A stretch of DNA of 64,000 nucleotides from Triops longicaudatus (Eukaryota; Arthropoda; Branchiopoda; Notostraca; Triopsidae): NCBI GenBank assembly GCA_022885665.1, contig JAGQDJ010000025.1, forward strand, positions 620,001 to 684,000, given 5' to 3'. Positions within the stretch are counted from its first letter, which is position 1, and each line of letters opens with the position of its first letter. The notes beneath the pieces were generated by a model that was not told where the DNA came from, did no database searches, and saw nothing but the letters and a program-made list of their open reading frames with translations. Below, piece after piece: positions 47,076 to 60,600 of this stretch. Both the position numbers and the translations under genes were made by a program.

Positions 47076-48844
47076 AGTGGTATCAAAAACACTGACAACA
47101 AAAAATGAAGTGTGTTTCGGCCTGTTTTAAAACGCTGAAATCTTACACTTAAGCTTAGATGCTAAATTTAGACATACGTTAAATATTCCAATGGTATTGA
47201 AACTTTCTGAGAGAATGTGTATTCCTGGCGTCACGTATTGAGCTTAATGAAGCTCTTGGGGCGTAATTCGACTTTAGTGGAGGAGCGCATAACATCTTCT
47301 ATCTTGACCACACTGTCCAACAAAAATCTATAGTGTAGCACATACATAAATGTACAAGCATCTTGGCCAGTAAATGTATTACCAGAATACATCTGAATGA
47401 AGGGTATTTGGGACTGAAGCGATGTAGTCTGTATCTCTTGATGACAGAATAGGGTGGTTAGAGTCTCCCTTATCACCACCCTCGCAGTACTAGCTATATG
47501 GTACTTTTGGGGAAAAAAAACTAGGGGAAAATGTATATGTCCATGTATTATGCGTCCGTCTACTCTCTTTTCAGTTTAAGAATTTCTTGAGCTATCCTAA
47601 ACCTTATGACACTGCAGCATGAAGCTGAAGCGTTCTGGAACTGCACAAGATCAATGCCCCTCTTTTATTAAAGAAATCTTCAAGTGAGTTGTCGCACCGC
47701 AACGGCTAAACTTGTCTAAATTTCTGCATTAAATCCTATATTTCCTTTATCGTGGCTTTGGAAGTGCCCCAAAATTCCTTTATTTTTCTGAATAGATAAT
47801 TCCTATGCTATCTCTACACGAGGTCTTTGTAGTCTCAAGTGCTTGAACGTCCGAAAAACACGCGAATTCGATATTCGCATTGATCGCGATGTTTTCCGAT
47901 TCAAAGATTTCTTTCAAGGCGAAAGATTTCTTTCAAGGCGACTACGTTTGAGTGCTTGTAATAGCCAAGCATGGACTTGTACTTGTAGACCAGGTGTACT
48001 AATTTTCGTTGGTATCCATAGTATGGAGGATCAACGTGAGTAATTTTGTTGTGTAACTTGATTACTGTAGGCTTCCAATCCAGACATAAGAATGAGTGTC
48101 ACCTAAAAACAGCAAAGCGTCGAAGTGCTCTCTGGAGTGCAATTTGGGCCTTTTTGTTCCTTCACACTGAACAAGCTACAGACGTTTTGTAAGAAATGGG
48201 CAACGACTTCTCGCCTCTCGGGACTTTCTTCCTATCAGTGAACTGATTCATTCAGATGTACACTTTCACGTCCACTTAGGCCTCAATTCTCACCTGGTAC
48301 ATTAAAAAAAAGCGGTTTATTAAAAGTAATCACGTTTCACAATTAAATTTCCTGATATGAGAGCCGTGTTCTGTTTTTCTTCATTATGATTATTTAAGCT
48401 AATTCAAGGGTATAGCTTTTTGTTTAATAATGACTATCTTTCGTGTGCTTGTCCGGTATCATTTACAGGTTACTCAATCTCCTCCACGCATCCGTTACTT
48501 TCTTTGTTGGGTTTGTTGCTTTGTGCTTAGACTTACCTCGCAAGAATGCTAATCACGAGTAGATTGCTGATACACCCGAGAAGGAAGACCACAACGTACA
48601 AGAAAGCCAGAAAGAAATGGCTCGCTGGTGATGGTGGCGGAAATTGTAGCCAGTGAGGGTTAATTTGACGTAAGTCCGCTTCCGTGAAGTATCCGTTTTC
48701 CTCCCATTGCGTTATGGGATAGCGAGAGCGAAATAAAGCGAAAAGCTCCTCTGACGGGAGTGTCGTGTTGACAGCAGCTTCCAGTGCTGGTCCGTGATAA
48801 ACTATATCGTCCACTTTTGTCACAGCCCCACTAGTGTAATGCAT
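41247..48844 (-). CDS. Rhabdomeric opsin, UV/Rh7-type candidate
   Basis: Three exons (48844-48537, 42527-42397, 42274-41247) join in phase to 488 aa with seven TM segments. Opsin marks: HWLQFPPP before TM1; LRTPPNLL in the first loop; disulfide Cys148 and Cys226; Tyr at the position after C-D-I; DRY (172-174); ECL2 VPEGYLTSCSFDYL with Glu220, the usual invertebrate counterion site; SWTPY in TM6; Schiff-base Lys345 in FAKLSATINPFVY; and HPK (359-361), the Gq-opsin tripeptide. Lys128 in TM2 (DFFMLLKMP) has the same spacing to Cys148 as the lysine of fly UV opsins Rh3/Rh4. It would signal through Gq in photoreceptor membranes. UV versus Rh7 clade needs a tree. Start: first Met, but the frame stays open upstream. 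Intron 1 is 6,009 bp. Confidence 0.93.
47035..47073. repeat. A39 homopolymer
   Basis: Thirty-nine consecutive A bases inside opsin intron 1. This could be the tail of an old retrotransposed element, but no recognisable body precedes it. Confidence 0.95.
47903..47940. repeat. 19-bp tandem duplication
   Basis: AAAGATTTCTTTCAAGGCG occurs twice in direct succession within opsin intron 1, a simple recent duplication. Confidence 0.9.
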
Positions 48845-49054
48845 TGCTGCAGCTATTCCTAGGCATTCGGGGTAGCGAGGAACACTGGAGCAGAAAGACC
48901 GGTTCCCGGGCCCTTTGTAGCACAGGAAAGTTGCGTGCGACTTTTTATTTATTGTCGGAGTATACTCTTGGCGAAGATCAGGGACAATAGGATTTACTCC
49001 TTCAGAAGTGTCCTCTTCGGTGAAATTACGTGTGACAAGATAACGGCGGAAAGA

Positions 49055-52000
49055 TTAATTTCACTTAGCTTTATTCCACTTGCTTCAAAAATCTTTGTCT
49101 CTATGGATTTTATTTTCAACATGGTTGCAGAGCTTGGGAGTTACCAACAAATTAGAAGCATTCTTAGCTTTTCATAAAAAAAACTAAATCGATAATTCAG
49201 AGAAAAGTGCATGACTGCAAGCGAGGTATTTATGTAATATTGTGCATTGCGTGCATTCCAAAACATACGATTTTGCATTCCAACCATGAGAAGTTTAAAA
49301 CCTAAGGAGTTTTAAAACTTTAAAGTTGAAGTTCGGCACCTACACTCCATTGAAACCCCCTCGTGTTTTGGAACTCGTACCTCTTGGATAAAAAAGGTGA
49401 AGTACTGGTATGTACTGTTTTATGAAAGTAGAAAGTGTTAGCGTGCTTGTACAGCTTTTTAAATGGATTAATTTCGAAGTTTATCACGGAGAAAAAAAAA
49501 ATCCCCACCGTACTTGAAAATTCATAGGGTCTAATACAGCGTCTATAGGATGATAATTATATTATGTTTTTATTTAAACTATAATTTTAATTTAAAGCGA
49601 CTAAACTCACCGTTAAGAATTCATAAATATTAGACTTACGTTTCTACAATATTGAAGAAATATTAGCCAACATTTCTCCTACCAGGAATTCGATTAGGAG
49701 GACTTGCCTTTTACACAGTTAAAATATAATTGGTTTGATTGTCTATTTGTAGAAAATACGTAATTTATGGACGCGAACATAATTTCTTACATGGCAGAAA
49801 TTTTCTGTTGATTATTAATAAATTATTGGTGGTAGTTCATCGTAAATATATGCCGCCTGTACATTGTGTCGATACCAGTGATTGATTTACTGGTCAATAT
49901 CGCTACATTCGCGATTAAACGTCGCCAGAAACTTTCAGGGTTACAAAAGAAAAATTCTGCAATAGTTGAACGGCGGTAATTTATGAAAACAGCACCACTG
50001 TACGAGTAATAAATGTCGCGGCAGACACATTGCATTTCTTTGTCGATTTTTCATGGATATGTTATGTTACATAACTCCAGATCCTTTCTTTTAAGGTTTG
50101 AATGCAATATCCTTTTTAGTTTCTTATACATTTTTGAGTTTATTTATATTCCTGGTCCCAATTGTCAAACTTTTAATTTTTATTACTTATTGAATTCAAA
50201 TCCTACAACTATCTCTGTTTTAACTGCAGCCCTATTAGCATTGAAGTAAGTTATTTTATTGCTCCCTATTACCCTTAATAAAAAAAATTCTACACATTAC
50301 TCTACAAAGAAATCCTGTCCGTCAGTTGACATAGTTAACACAGTCGCTCAAACTTCCCATGCTCTCTACTTATCAACGTTTTTACACGATCGGTTTTATC
50401 TCACACGAGGGAATCCAAGAAGTTCCACTATATAGTGGTGACAATCCGCTCTACCTCCCAAAATTGAACTACAGAAAACCTCGCTACGAGTATTCAATGC
50501 GACAGGGATTTTTTAAAATTTATTTTCTAATTTTTATTCAATAAGTTACACAAAATCGCCTACAATGTTTCACTCAGTCATAAAGCTGTGTTTATTCATG
50601 TGCCAGATATTTATTCAGAAAATTCTGGAATGAATGCATTATACGACGCGAAGTTTTTGCGAGTAGCTAAAATTAAGAAAAGTTTTCAAAAGCAATCCTC
50701 ACTCAGTTATTACCTGTCGTTGCCAGTTGTCCATATCTCCGCTCCAATGAACACCACTAGCTCGGTCTTAATATCGGACTTTTAGACAGATTCGTAGGCT
50801 TTGTCATGAAAAGGAGGATGAAAATATATATGCTCTTTTCGTCTAAATGCGAGTGTCACCCAAACGACCGCTTCCGTCTTCATTGTATCCTTTCCATGAA
50901 CGCCCGGAAAAACTTCTGTGTCTATTAATTTTTTTTTCTACTGTGACAGCCTACATATTAATCAGCTGCCAACTGCTTAATTTTATCTAAAGTCATGTAG
51001 GCTTTCGGTATGTTTCCTCAATCTGGCACATTGCATTGATCCAGCAGCATAATGGACAATATTTGCGGGGCTCATTTATTGCGACCATACATATACTCAG
51101 GCATTGCAAAAAAATAATTCATTATTTGAAACATAGAATTCCAATTGCATATTATTCAGATACAGTAAATTATATAATTTCAACGCGTGCATTTGTTTTT
51201 ATCCTGAAACTGCCAGAATAGCTGAGTCATATAGACTCGACATGAGATCGATCAGGTAATAAAAAACGGCTGAAACGTAAAATACGTGTCCTGTAAACCA
51301 AAGTAGACCTTATGAGGTTATGACCGCTCTACCTCACACCAGTTCTCGTGGCATAGAAGCTAAATAATTAAGTCCTGAGCTAGACAACATTTCTTATTTT
51401 CCATATTTCGCCGTTAGTTAGAAATATTCGGATAATTACGACCTTAAAACCAAGCTTGACGATGCTCATTTCCTAAACAAAGAAAAATGGTCAACAGGTG
51501 GTTAGTTAAGCTAAGTTTATGCCGAAGGTTTGTTACTGTCCTATCTCACTTGACTTACCTGTCTTAGCAGCAGCCTGGGTAGTCATACGTTTACAACCTT
51601 ATAGCTTGAGCTGAGTTTTTTCATTGAAAAATCTATTCAGCTTACATAAAATCAAGACTGCAATACTTACATAATCCACAACCGCTCTCGAAAATTGACC
51701 TATCTTGTGGATTGGCGCTGTTGATTTAAATTCAGACTCGAAATGCAGATGCTACCTAGTTCCCTTAGCACAAAAGGGGGATTCTGTCACGAAGTAATCC
51801 TCTTTGAAACAAGTGTCTAAATCCAGCATAATCTTACTATTACAAACGTTCAACAAAACGACAAAGTCTGGAATTTGGTTTACTGAAAATATGCGAGTAC
51901 TGTTTAACAATAATTACCCATGCTCGCGGGCTTTAATGTTCTCGCACAACCAATAAGACTGCATAACAGAAAGTTTCTCAGGAAGATGAGAATGTATTGT

Positions 52001-52657
52001 ATAGGCTACATGATTATACATGTTATATGAATAGCTGATTACAGTGCTTCACATTTATTCCTTTTGCACAGGAACATTGCTATTGACCTAAATGTATGAT
52101 GATCAAAATGCCACCGCATTGCCTACCCCGTTACATAAAGCAAAAGAAAATAACACACATCAACACATCACTACCGACAAGTATTGAAGTGCTTCCTCTG
52201 GCACAAGCGACCTTTTTGTATAAAGAAACTAGGGAAAATGAAGCAGACAAAGATTTGTCTTTTGATGAAGCTCGTATTGTTTCTAATGCGCTCTAAAATA
52301 CGAACCTTCTTTGGTGCCACCTATAAAAACTATCATAACACTCGCATGTTCTATAAGTGCCTTCCTTCACGTTGAAGACCTCGTGTTGGGATTTCATATT
52401 TCCAGGTTAACCCATGCATGACGCCTTTTGAGTTCTGAAAACGCTTTCTTCCGAAAACTTCTTCATATTATGAATCTTAGCTACGAATGAAACGCGTGCC
52501 ACATTGTATCACGCTGCGCGCGCACCTAGCTTTCACATGTATTAACGAGTTGTGCCTAATTAAATATTGATCCTGACGGATTAGAATGAGCATCTTCCGT
52601 AAAGTCGCGATCTCTACAAAACCCATAAACGTCATAAACCACGTCATAAACGTGACA
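49055..52657. other. Interval between opsin and NAF1 with no supported gene
   Basis: About 3.6 kb of AT-rich sequence (roughly two thirds A+T by eye) upstream of the opsin. Any opsin promoter or additional 5' exon should lie here. Short open frames have no recognisable content, and no RNA gene is evident. Confidence 0.55.
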
Positions 52658-52717
52658 TTTTTTAGCGTGAGTTTTAGGTAAAACACGCTAAAAAAAAAAA
52701 AAAAAAAAAAAAAAAAA
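52658..52717. repeat. 12-bp hairpin followed by A28
   Basis: TTTTTTAGCGTG (52658-52669) and CACGCTAAAAAA (52684-52695) are perfect inverted repeats around a 14-nt loop; the right arm runs into 28 consecutive A bases (52690-52717). It lies about 185 bp downstream of the NAF1 stop codon. On the minus strand it reads as T28 then the hairpin, so it is not a canonical poly(A) signal. Confidence 0.85.
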
Positions 52718-52900
52718 GAATCTTGTTAATCCGTCAAGAAACCACTCCGTTCCCACATCTCTTAATGCCTTATACGTGCTAGGTATTACATGTGAATAGC
52801 TTTTCGGCTCGAAAACATGACATGTATATTCTTGCCGGTTCATTAATACAAAGTCGTTAACGAATATCTGTGCCTCTTACGTAAAACCGAAAATAAAAGG

Positions 52901-54650
52901 CTAAGGTGGCGGGTGCTGTGGCGGTGGATAGGAAGAATAGCCTGGAACAGTATTATAGTTATTATGAGGACTAAAATTCCTCGGCGGTCGTTGGAATTGC
53001 GGAGCACGAACTCCCCAAGGTGACGTACCACTTGTACTGGTACTTGCACCGTAACCTGATGGAGGTACGGGAGTTGCGTATGTAGCTGGCCAGTTAGAGT
53101 ACTGGGGTGGGGGAAACGGGTATGGTTGCTGGTTGTGGAAAGGGGGTGGTCGCATATAAAATGGATTATGACCCGCAAGTGATGGTGGACGGACACTGGA
53201 ACCTCCTCTGCCCCGTCCTCTCGGTCTAATGTACCGTCTTCCCGGTTGGTGCATCCCAGTCCTATTGCCTCGTTGATTACTATTACGTAACTCTTGTTCA
53301 TTCTGAGTGGGTTCCTCTGTGTCACCCTGGAATAATATGTCCGTAAAAAGATGCTGTTGGTGTATTATATATAGGATAGGATTACTTGGGCGCGCTTTTT
53401 AGCCCGTCTTTCTCCTTTGGCTTGCCGTTCCTGCTCATCGTCGGAATACTCAATATGCTCCGGTGGGGGCTCGATATCATATTTCCACGACGCATCACTT
53501 CCTTTCAGCCTACAGCAAGGATAATTAACGAGCTAAATAAAGCAATGTGTTCCGTACTTTTTGAGTTCTTCGACGAAAACGAGGGAGGTGTGCTCCGTGC
53601 GAGGGGCGCAGTACACTTGTAAATCCAGTGCAACGCCCTTTTGCTTAATGTGTTCGGGTGAATTGAACCGTACGGCGTAGTATGGTTCGCTTACCTGGCC
53701 AAACACATCAAACACCCGACCTAACGTTCGATGACCTTGGTCAAGGAAGAGAACTGTATCGACATCTAACGCGGGTGTGTATGGAAATGCTTGAACAACA
53801 ACTGTTAAATAATAAATAAATAAATAATGGCAAAAAAAAACCTTTCGTGTTCAAAGTACCAAACTACCTAAAGTGTCCACGATGCTGGATATTTTACCCA
53901 GAAGTATACAATCAGCTTCGGCTACGGTGATAGTCAAATCTTCAATGGGCGGTAAATCGTCAAGTAGCAATTCTCCGTAAACCCGCGGTGGCTTGGTTTT
54001 CGAAAATCCTTCCTCTTCTTCGTCCTCTGCAAGTGACCGCTCTAAGCGCTCTCTAAATAAAATAATACGAAAATGTACAAAGCGTTAAACTTTTCTTGGC
54101 CCATATCCCTTACGTTCCTACTACCGACTCCGAAAGTGAATCATCATCACTATCTGAACTGGAAGAATCTGCAACGGGTTGACGATAATCGCCTATGATG
54201 CGAACCTGGATTGATAAAAGAAATCAAGGAATAAGATAATACAAGAGAAGATTCGAAATTAAAATTGTATAGGAAATGCATTAAACAAAACTATCAAATT
54301 ACACGCACTTCATCTTCGCTACTGGAGTCAGAGGAATCAGAGCTTGATGATTCCGAATACTGCTGGAGTAGAGCTAACGCGCTGAAACTCGTCAGTTCCT
54401 TCTTGTCTAGACATGTCACGGACTTGCTTTGGTCTTCGGCGTCTACAGAAGTCGCACCTTCGGTAACATGTGACTGCATAGCATTTGTGTCTTCGGAAAC
54501 AAGTCCCTTGGTGTGATCATATGTGTCTAAAGACGAAGTCGCACTGTTTTTGGTGTGTGGATCAATTTCGTTGCTGGCGCTGGAAGCAATGCTTGGTAAG
54601 TATATATGAGTTTGGTCCTCATTTGTATCTAACTCTTCTGAAACTTCCAT
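52901..54650 (-). CDS. NAF1: NAF1, H/ACA ribonucleoprotein assembly factor
   Basis: Six exons (54650-54309, 54205-54114, 54052-53868, 53801-53558, 53509-53386, 53326-52901) join in phase to 470 aa. NAF1 is a nuclear factor that occupies the GAR1 site on dyskerin during assembly of H/ACA snoRNPs, scaRNPs and telomerase RNP, then is replaced by GAR1. Order seen: acidic, serine-rich N-terminus (SSSSDSSDSSSEDE, EDEEEEGF); GAR1-like core at about residues 170-280 (CILLGKISSIVDTLVVV, VLFLDQGHRTLGRVFDVFG, PYYAVRF); the hallmark KGSDASWKYD and EYSDDEQE that separate NAF1 from GAR1; an RG-rich patch (RPRGRGRGG); and a Pro/Tyr/Gln-rich tail. The start is the only early Met. A GTAAGC inside the core exon is read through. 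Confidence 0.93.
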
Positions 54651-57600
54651 AGTATACTAGAAAATATTTTCGGACTAAATACTCTTTATAATAACAAATT
54701 AAATTTTCTTGTTTGTATGAGTCTTTTTACTCGCTATAAATCACATACACTGCAAGTTAACCACGTGGTTCTGTTTATTCGCCTCGAAAATTCATACGGA
54801 AATCATAGTTTAAATATTTGCCACTAGAGAACTCTAGTGAGGGATAGCGAAGAAAATGGCAGGGAGAACACTTTTGTCTGTCAAAGCCACCATGTGGGAT
54901 TTCCGCGTTTCTCTTCCCTATTTAACAAGAAAGTTTGTGTAATGTTAGCTAATGCGAATGCAAATCAAACTCCAATACATTACCGGGGAAATCTATGCGC
55001 ACAGAAAAATACTATAGGAATTCTTGTCTGCTAGTAACTCACCCGCGAACGAGAATGAACGGGCCGTGGTGGGAGAATTTGTACTAAAGCTTATACAATC
55101 ACTCAAATGCAATTCGGTCTTTAAAACATACAGGTACTCATGACCTAACTACATAATTAAGCACAACTTAATTCGTAATAGAGTACATTGTAAGTTTTGT
55201 GACATAAAGGTGCAAGAATGGCATTTCGTAATTCCCGTTATATTCGGGACAAAGTGAACATTATAAGGAAAGAAGCCTTGAGTACAGTTAAATGTCGAAT
55301 AGGAAAAAAATCTGAAAACGTAATTGAACAATAAAAGCTGAACTGTGACTGAACAATGCCCGGTCTTCCCCTTTAGTGTGCTTATTGCACAACACCGGTT
55401 TTCTCTTCGTGATGTTGTTTTACGATGTGATAGGAAGCAAGTGGATGTACAGAACAACTGTTTTCCTTCAACAGTTGCTACCAGGATAAATACGCGTATG
55501 GTTTAACGATTCCGGAAGTTACTCCAGTATTTACAAATCCTAAAAGAGCGAAGGGGAAGTACATCAGCAATTTGTTCGTAAACCGACAATACTAAACACG
55601 AGCGAACACAAAAGAGCGAGCAGTGAAGTGCCTGTTAAAGTAAGAATAAGACTATGAAAAAATCAACTTACGAGGAAATCCCCTTCTATTCCAGGAAATC
55701 AATTCTCTCTCGTAGGAGAATTTCGCATGACACGACCAACGAGTTTTATGTGGTGGAAATAGCAAACTACCTTATTGTGTCCATGAGGGGTAGCAAAATT
55801 GAAACTGGTGAGTATTGATAATTTTGCTACATCGTGCTGCAAAGTTTTATCACTTTGAAGTACAAAAGTTGCTTGTGGAATTTTTAAAGAAAAGACGAAT
55901 TTTCTAGTTTTACAAGTTAGTTGTCCAAAACTGTATTACTACTGATACCAAACTAACGTTCGTGGGATATAAGAATTTCTGCATAAATGCTCAATCCTGT
56001 AATTCTCAATTGCGGAGGTATTCTTGAGATTTCTTAGAAATTTTCTTTAACAGACAAAATTTACTAAAATATTGCAAATGTAAGTTAGTTGAGTGAAAAG
56101 ACCGCTTCGTAGGTCAGGATATTCGTCTTCTAGGCATTGAATGTGACAAACAAACATAGCATGTTAAGTAGTATGACACAGCGTTGTTGTCTCATAATTT
56201 GTCTTCGTTGAAAGGACGAACAACTGTTACCCGATGTTCTACTGGTTTCAGTAGTTACGCGGAAGAAATTGGAAAAAACCTTGAGACCATGAAAAGCTTA
56301 GTCACAATAACAAGTTGGGCAACCGTTTAATTTCACCACCTCCGTGGCAAGGCTTTTTCAAGTTCGGGCGACGAGCAGTTGAAAAGGTGACGTCGTGTGG
56401 CAGTTGGTGGTCCAGCAAGGGCAATTAAACTATCAAGCTTGTTGACAATCAACCTCGATCTTCCCTACCTGTTGAAGACCCGGATGTACCCTTCGAAAAC
56501 TAAATGTTTCTATGCATGGAAAAGAAGGCGCGCTTGCAATTTTCCATTTACGTAGAAACGCCAGGTCAGGGAATTTCTCTATGGAGGAATATCCTTATTC
56601 ATCCCCACGCCTGTACTTTAAATGGGGCACACTAGAGGTATTGGAGGGCGAAACAACCTCCTTAGCCTCCCACAGGTATGACAATTAGTTATTACATGTA
56701 ATTATGTTACCTTTTTACGTTCTTGGTCGCTATGTAAAAGGTTGGCTTTGACGTGACAAGGAACTCGAACTAGTGAAGGGGAATTTCTGACTTACTGTCA
56801 CACAGATAACACATTTAAAAAGAGAAGAGGCGAACCCGGACGTTACAGGAACTGCACAGGGATTCATGTCGGCCCGCTCCAAACCCTGCAACTATTCTTA
56901 CCAGCCTGAACAACAGTAACGAATTATGACTACCTTGGGTGCTCCTAATGTACGCGTCGTGACACACACATTATGTCCAAATTCCAGCATGAGCCTGAGC
57001 TTGGGGAAGTCCCAAACTGAAAATTTTGATAGCCTTTCCGAGTTTGTAGGTACACATTCTCGTGATGACCAACGAGTTTCCCTTTTCTTTGCTCGTAATA
57101 TTAGTAATTCCTAGTCAAGTCCACCAAGGTGCGCCCTTTATAATTTCTTTATAATTTTGAGGTAAATCTGTCATTAGAGGAGAGCCCATACTAAACTCAA
57201 GAAGAAACATAAGTAAAAAAATTTACTAAAAAATCTAAAAATAGAACAAGGCGTTCATTGTACAACTACCTGTGATGTAGTTCTATATAATAGTTTACTA
57301 TAACGAACCTCATAGGAGCAAGAAACATTGCTCAGTTTATCCACGGTACGTTAAAGCTGCTCGGCTCATTTGCCCGTAAGAGGCAGCTTATAGCGTGGAA
57401 AACTAGGCCGGTCAAAGCTCATAAACTAATTGACGGATTATATTGAATTTTTTTTAGTTCGCTTAAAACAATCTAGATCACATTTATTTGAAGAAACGGC
57501 TAAATTTTAGTCCTGTTTTCACTCTTTCTGTATTTAAATAACTCGAGAGTTTCTGCCTATTCCATTGAAGCCAAGAGTTAATTCAGAGAGGCTGTGGAAG

Positions 57601-60600
57601 GCTTCGTTTTTGCGAGATTCTACTGAGTAAAATTTCAACAGGAAAACGCAATTTAATTAATAAACGATAATGAAACAGTACGTTGGAATAAGATTATTGA
57701 TAACGTTGCATATTTTAGTGAAATAACAATAAATCTTAGCGTACGTGGCCAATGAAGCATTCATCTCTCTCCGTCCCTTTCTCACATGCAGTAGTGTATG
57801 TACCGTAACGTCTATCTTCACTCCGGTGCACAAAACATTTCCCCGCCTCTGGTTACACACAAGCTCCACAGCGGATGGCACGTGTCTTCTGCTTACATAA
57901 GTAGTGGCCATCTAAAGTATTATATAAAGCAAGAAAAGTACTCAATGTGCTCTCTACAATGTCCGCATCTCGGGATCCTGGATAATATCTCTCATTAATA
58001 TGGTAAAAAATATCGCAAAATTAAAAACTGACTCTGAAATTAAAATGCAGTATCGAAATCAGCTCATCTAGAAATGATTTATGTTTGCCCTTAAGTAACC
58101 TTATACACCATGAACAATTTTGTGGACGATCGTTATCCAATGTAAAAATGTGCATGCCTTTAATGTATTAGGTACGGGTACGTAAGCAAAGTACAACGGT
58201 TGAAATTTGCATATTGAGTTCGGGAGTTTAATTTTTGACTCGTGTGTCCCACCTAGCGAAAATTTCCCCTCGTTCTAAATAGACACGAGTGAAGAATGCT
58301 AAAAGTATTCCGAGTATGTGGTATTTCACCTTTCGCATGCTTTATTCGTTTCAGTTCGGACAGAGCCAAAGAGCCGGTGTGCTGTGAAGAGAAAAAACAC
58401 CGTAAAGAATAAATCATCCAAACAGTCAAAATTCCCCGGTTGCGAGACTCCTCCTTCTTTTGCCGTATATGTTATTAGCGACTTAGACTGAATAAGCTAA
58501 AGCTCCCTTTTTGCAGCGACTTTTTTCACGAAACAATGCTGTCCGACTTGAGGCTTGTCCTATAGGGTTTCATTGTTAGACATTCCACAGGGAACCCAGG
58601 GATATCCCCTGTCCCCGGACCTATGAATGATTTGACGAACGGTAGCAAGGACAGTTCGAGATAGTTAACAAGGACAGTTTTCAGTGTACCCGTCTTGTAA
58701 AACATAAAAATTAAGGGGGAAAATCAAATGCCAATGACACATCGATATGCCATGCATTGACAATGTCCATGTCCGCAGGCCAAGTGCGATGTGAACTGTA
58801 GCCAAAAAAGCGCGCCAAGGCAATTATTAACAACGGACTTGTTGATTGGTCTTACATTGGCATTGTAACTTACCCATGATCTGAACGCTGCTAATAGCCA
58901 TGAAACACGCCTACCAAGACTTCCGTCACTAGGGCGTTGCTTCGCCTAAATAAGCTCCACCCTCATACCTAAAGGAACTCTACAAAAGTGCAGCCAGCAT
59001 TCTAGTCCCCATTCAAAGCAATAGTGTGTGCCCTTCATGTTGCAGCATCGCATTGTTCCTGTCACCTTTTCAGAGTAAGTTTTGAAATTTTTCTTGAACG
59101 CACATGGTGTTAGTGTCTTTTTTGTTTGTGAAAATCTGCTGTTATAACGAAGACGAGGTAACATGTTTTGTTTCCATTTTATGTCATGTCATCTGTAAAA
59201 TCGAGCGTTTTGTGATGCCGGATCTGGAATTCGTTTGAGGTCCGAAAACCGGGCTTGTAATACCGTAATCGGGGCTCTCCTTAATGGCCATTTGCATAAT
59301 AGCTGTACGAGAAACACGAGGCGGGTTTCTTTGAGTAGAAAGGGAGAAGCAGGGCACAGCCTAGCATGATGAGTTCATTTGCGGTTGCGTGGTTGTCTAA
59401 CGCACTAGCAGAACTCGCAATTGCTTGTTTTACCATGTTCAAAGTGTCTTCCCTATTCTTTAAGCTGACTTTAAGAGCTACTGTGCGTAGTTCAACATCC
59501 GGTATTTCATCTTACGTCTTGAACTCTCAATGCACGAAAGTATTTTTTTACATTTCTTAAAAAATCCAATACCATTTTTTGCACATTTGAATTCGTAGTA
59601 TGGCTTCAGCAGCTTTGAAGAGAGTACTATTTGGAGCAAAACAATGAATTGAAAAAGGAGTTGGAAAGCGTGGCATGTAAAAGCCAATAAGGCAACGGAC
59701 AATGGGCAGTTTTTTTTTTCTTGCAGGCTCGGAAGACGGATTGGACTGCGTAGCCTGGAAGCTGAATTTTTGAGGGCAAAGGAGTTGTACATATTGAAGG
59801 GTCAGCTGGAATATTTCGGTTTAGTCTGATATGGTCATCGTGATGGATAATGGTGCTCCTTTGTCTTGGTGCTAGACCACCAAGGCAGGCAACGTGTTTA
59901 ACTAATTACTCCAAGTGATCCATAGCCTTATTAGTATGCATAACTGAGAACCGAAGATAGAGAGAAAGGAACATGAAAGATGCAGTTGTGATGGTTTGTT
60001 AGATGCATGTTTTACGAGCTACGAGAATGGGGATGTTGTCTTTTAACCTACGACTACGACAGAAAAACCTGCTTCGTTTTATAGAATAGAAAAGATCGTA
60101 AGAAACTCGGGCTACTTGTCGTGCTATTTTGCTAGGCGTCCCAAGCAACTTGTTGCTTGTTGGCCATATAACCGTCTATAGACAGTTGGGTGGTTTGCCG
60201 CGTTTCGGTAGCGTATATATATGTCCCTTTTTACTGACATGGTTTTGTCGTGTACTCTTAAGGGCTCCTGTCTCGTTCCACAGCCCAAAGAGAAACACCG
60301 AATACAAAACGATAGCTCTTACAAGATACATGACTATCATTAAAATGATAAAAAACTAGCAATTAAAGCTTCCCCCCAAGAAAAAAACGAGTTTCAATTT
60401 GTTACTAACCATTGTCAAGTCCATTCTTCACTTGGGACAGATTACGGAGTTACTGTGCACCATATATTATGTGCTCCCAGAATATTTTAGGAACCCTTTG
60501 GTCCGACGGTTTTGAATGGGGTTAGAAGCAAAAGCGCTTTTTTTTTCGAATTCTAATATCTTGCATGCTTATAGCCCATTTTAAACCTTTTTTTGTACTC

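Larger units (their letters stand above)
42528..48536 (-). other. Opsin intron 1 (6,009 bp)
   Basis: An unusually long intron for this window, joining AG|GTAAGT at 48537 to CAG|C at 42527. It contains an A39 run (47035-47073) and a local 19-bp tandem duplication at 47903-47940. Open frames of up to 163 codons (45037-45528) have no domain character. I cannot support a nested gene, although enhancers may lie here. Confidence 0.6.

Noticed and set aside
53386..53622. 78-codon plus-strand open frame over NAF1 exons
   Set aside because: Shadow of the minus-strand NAF1 exons, which have clear protein-family signatures.
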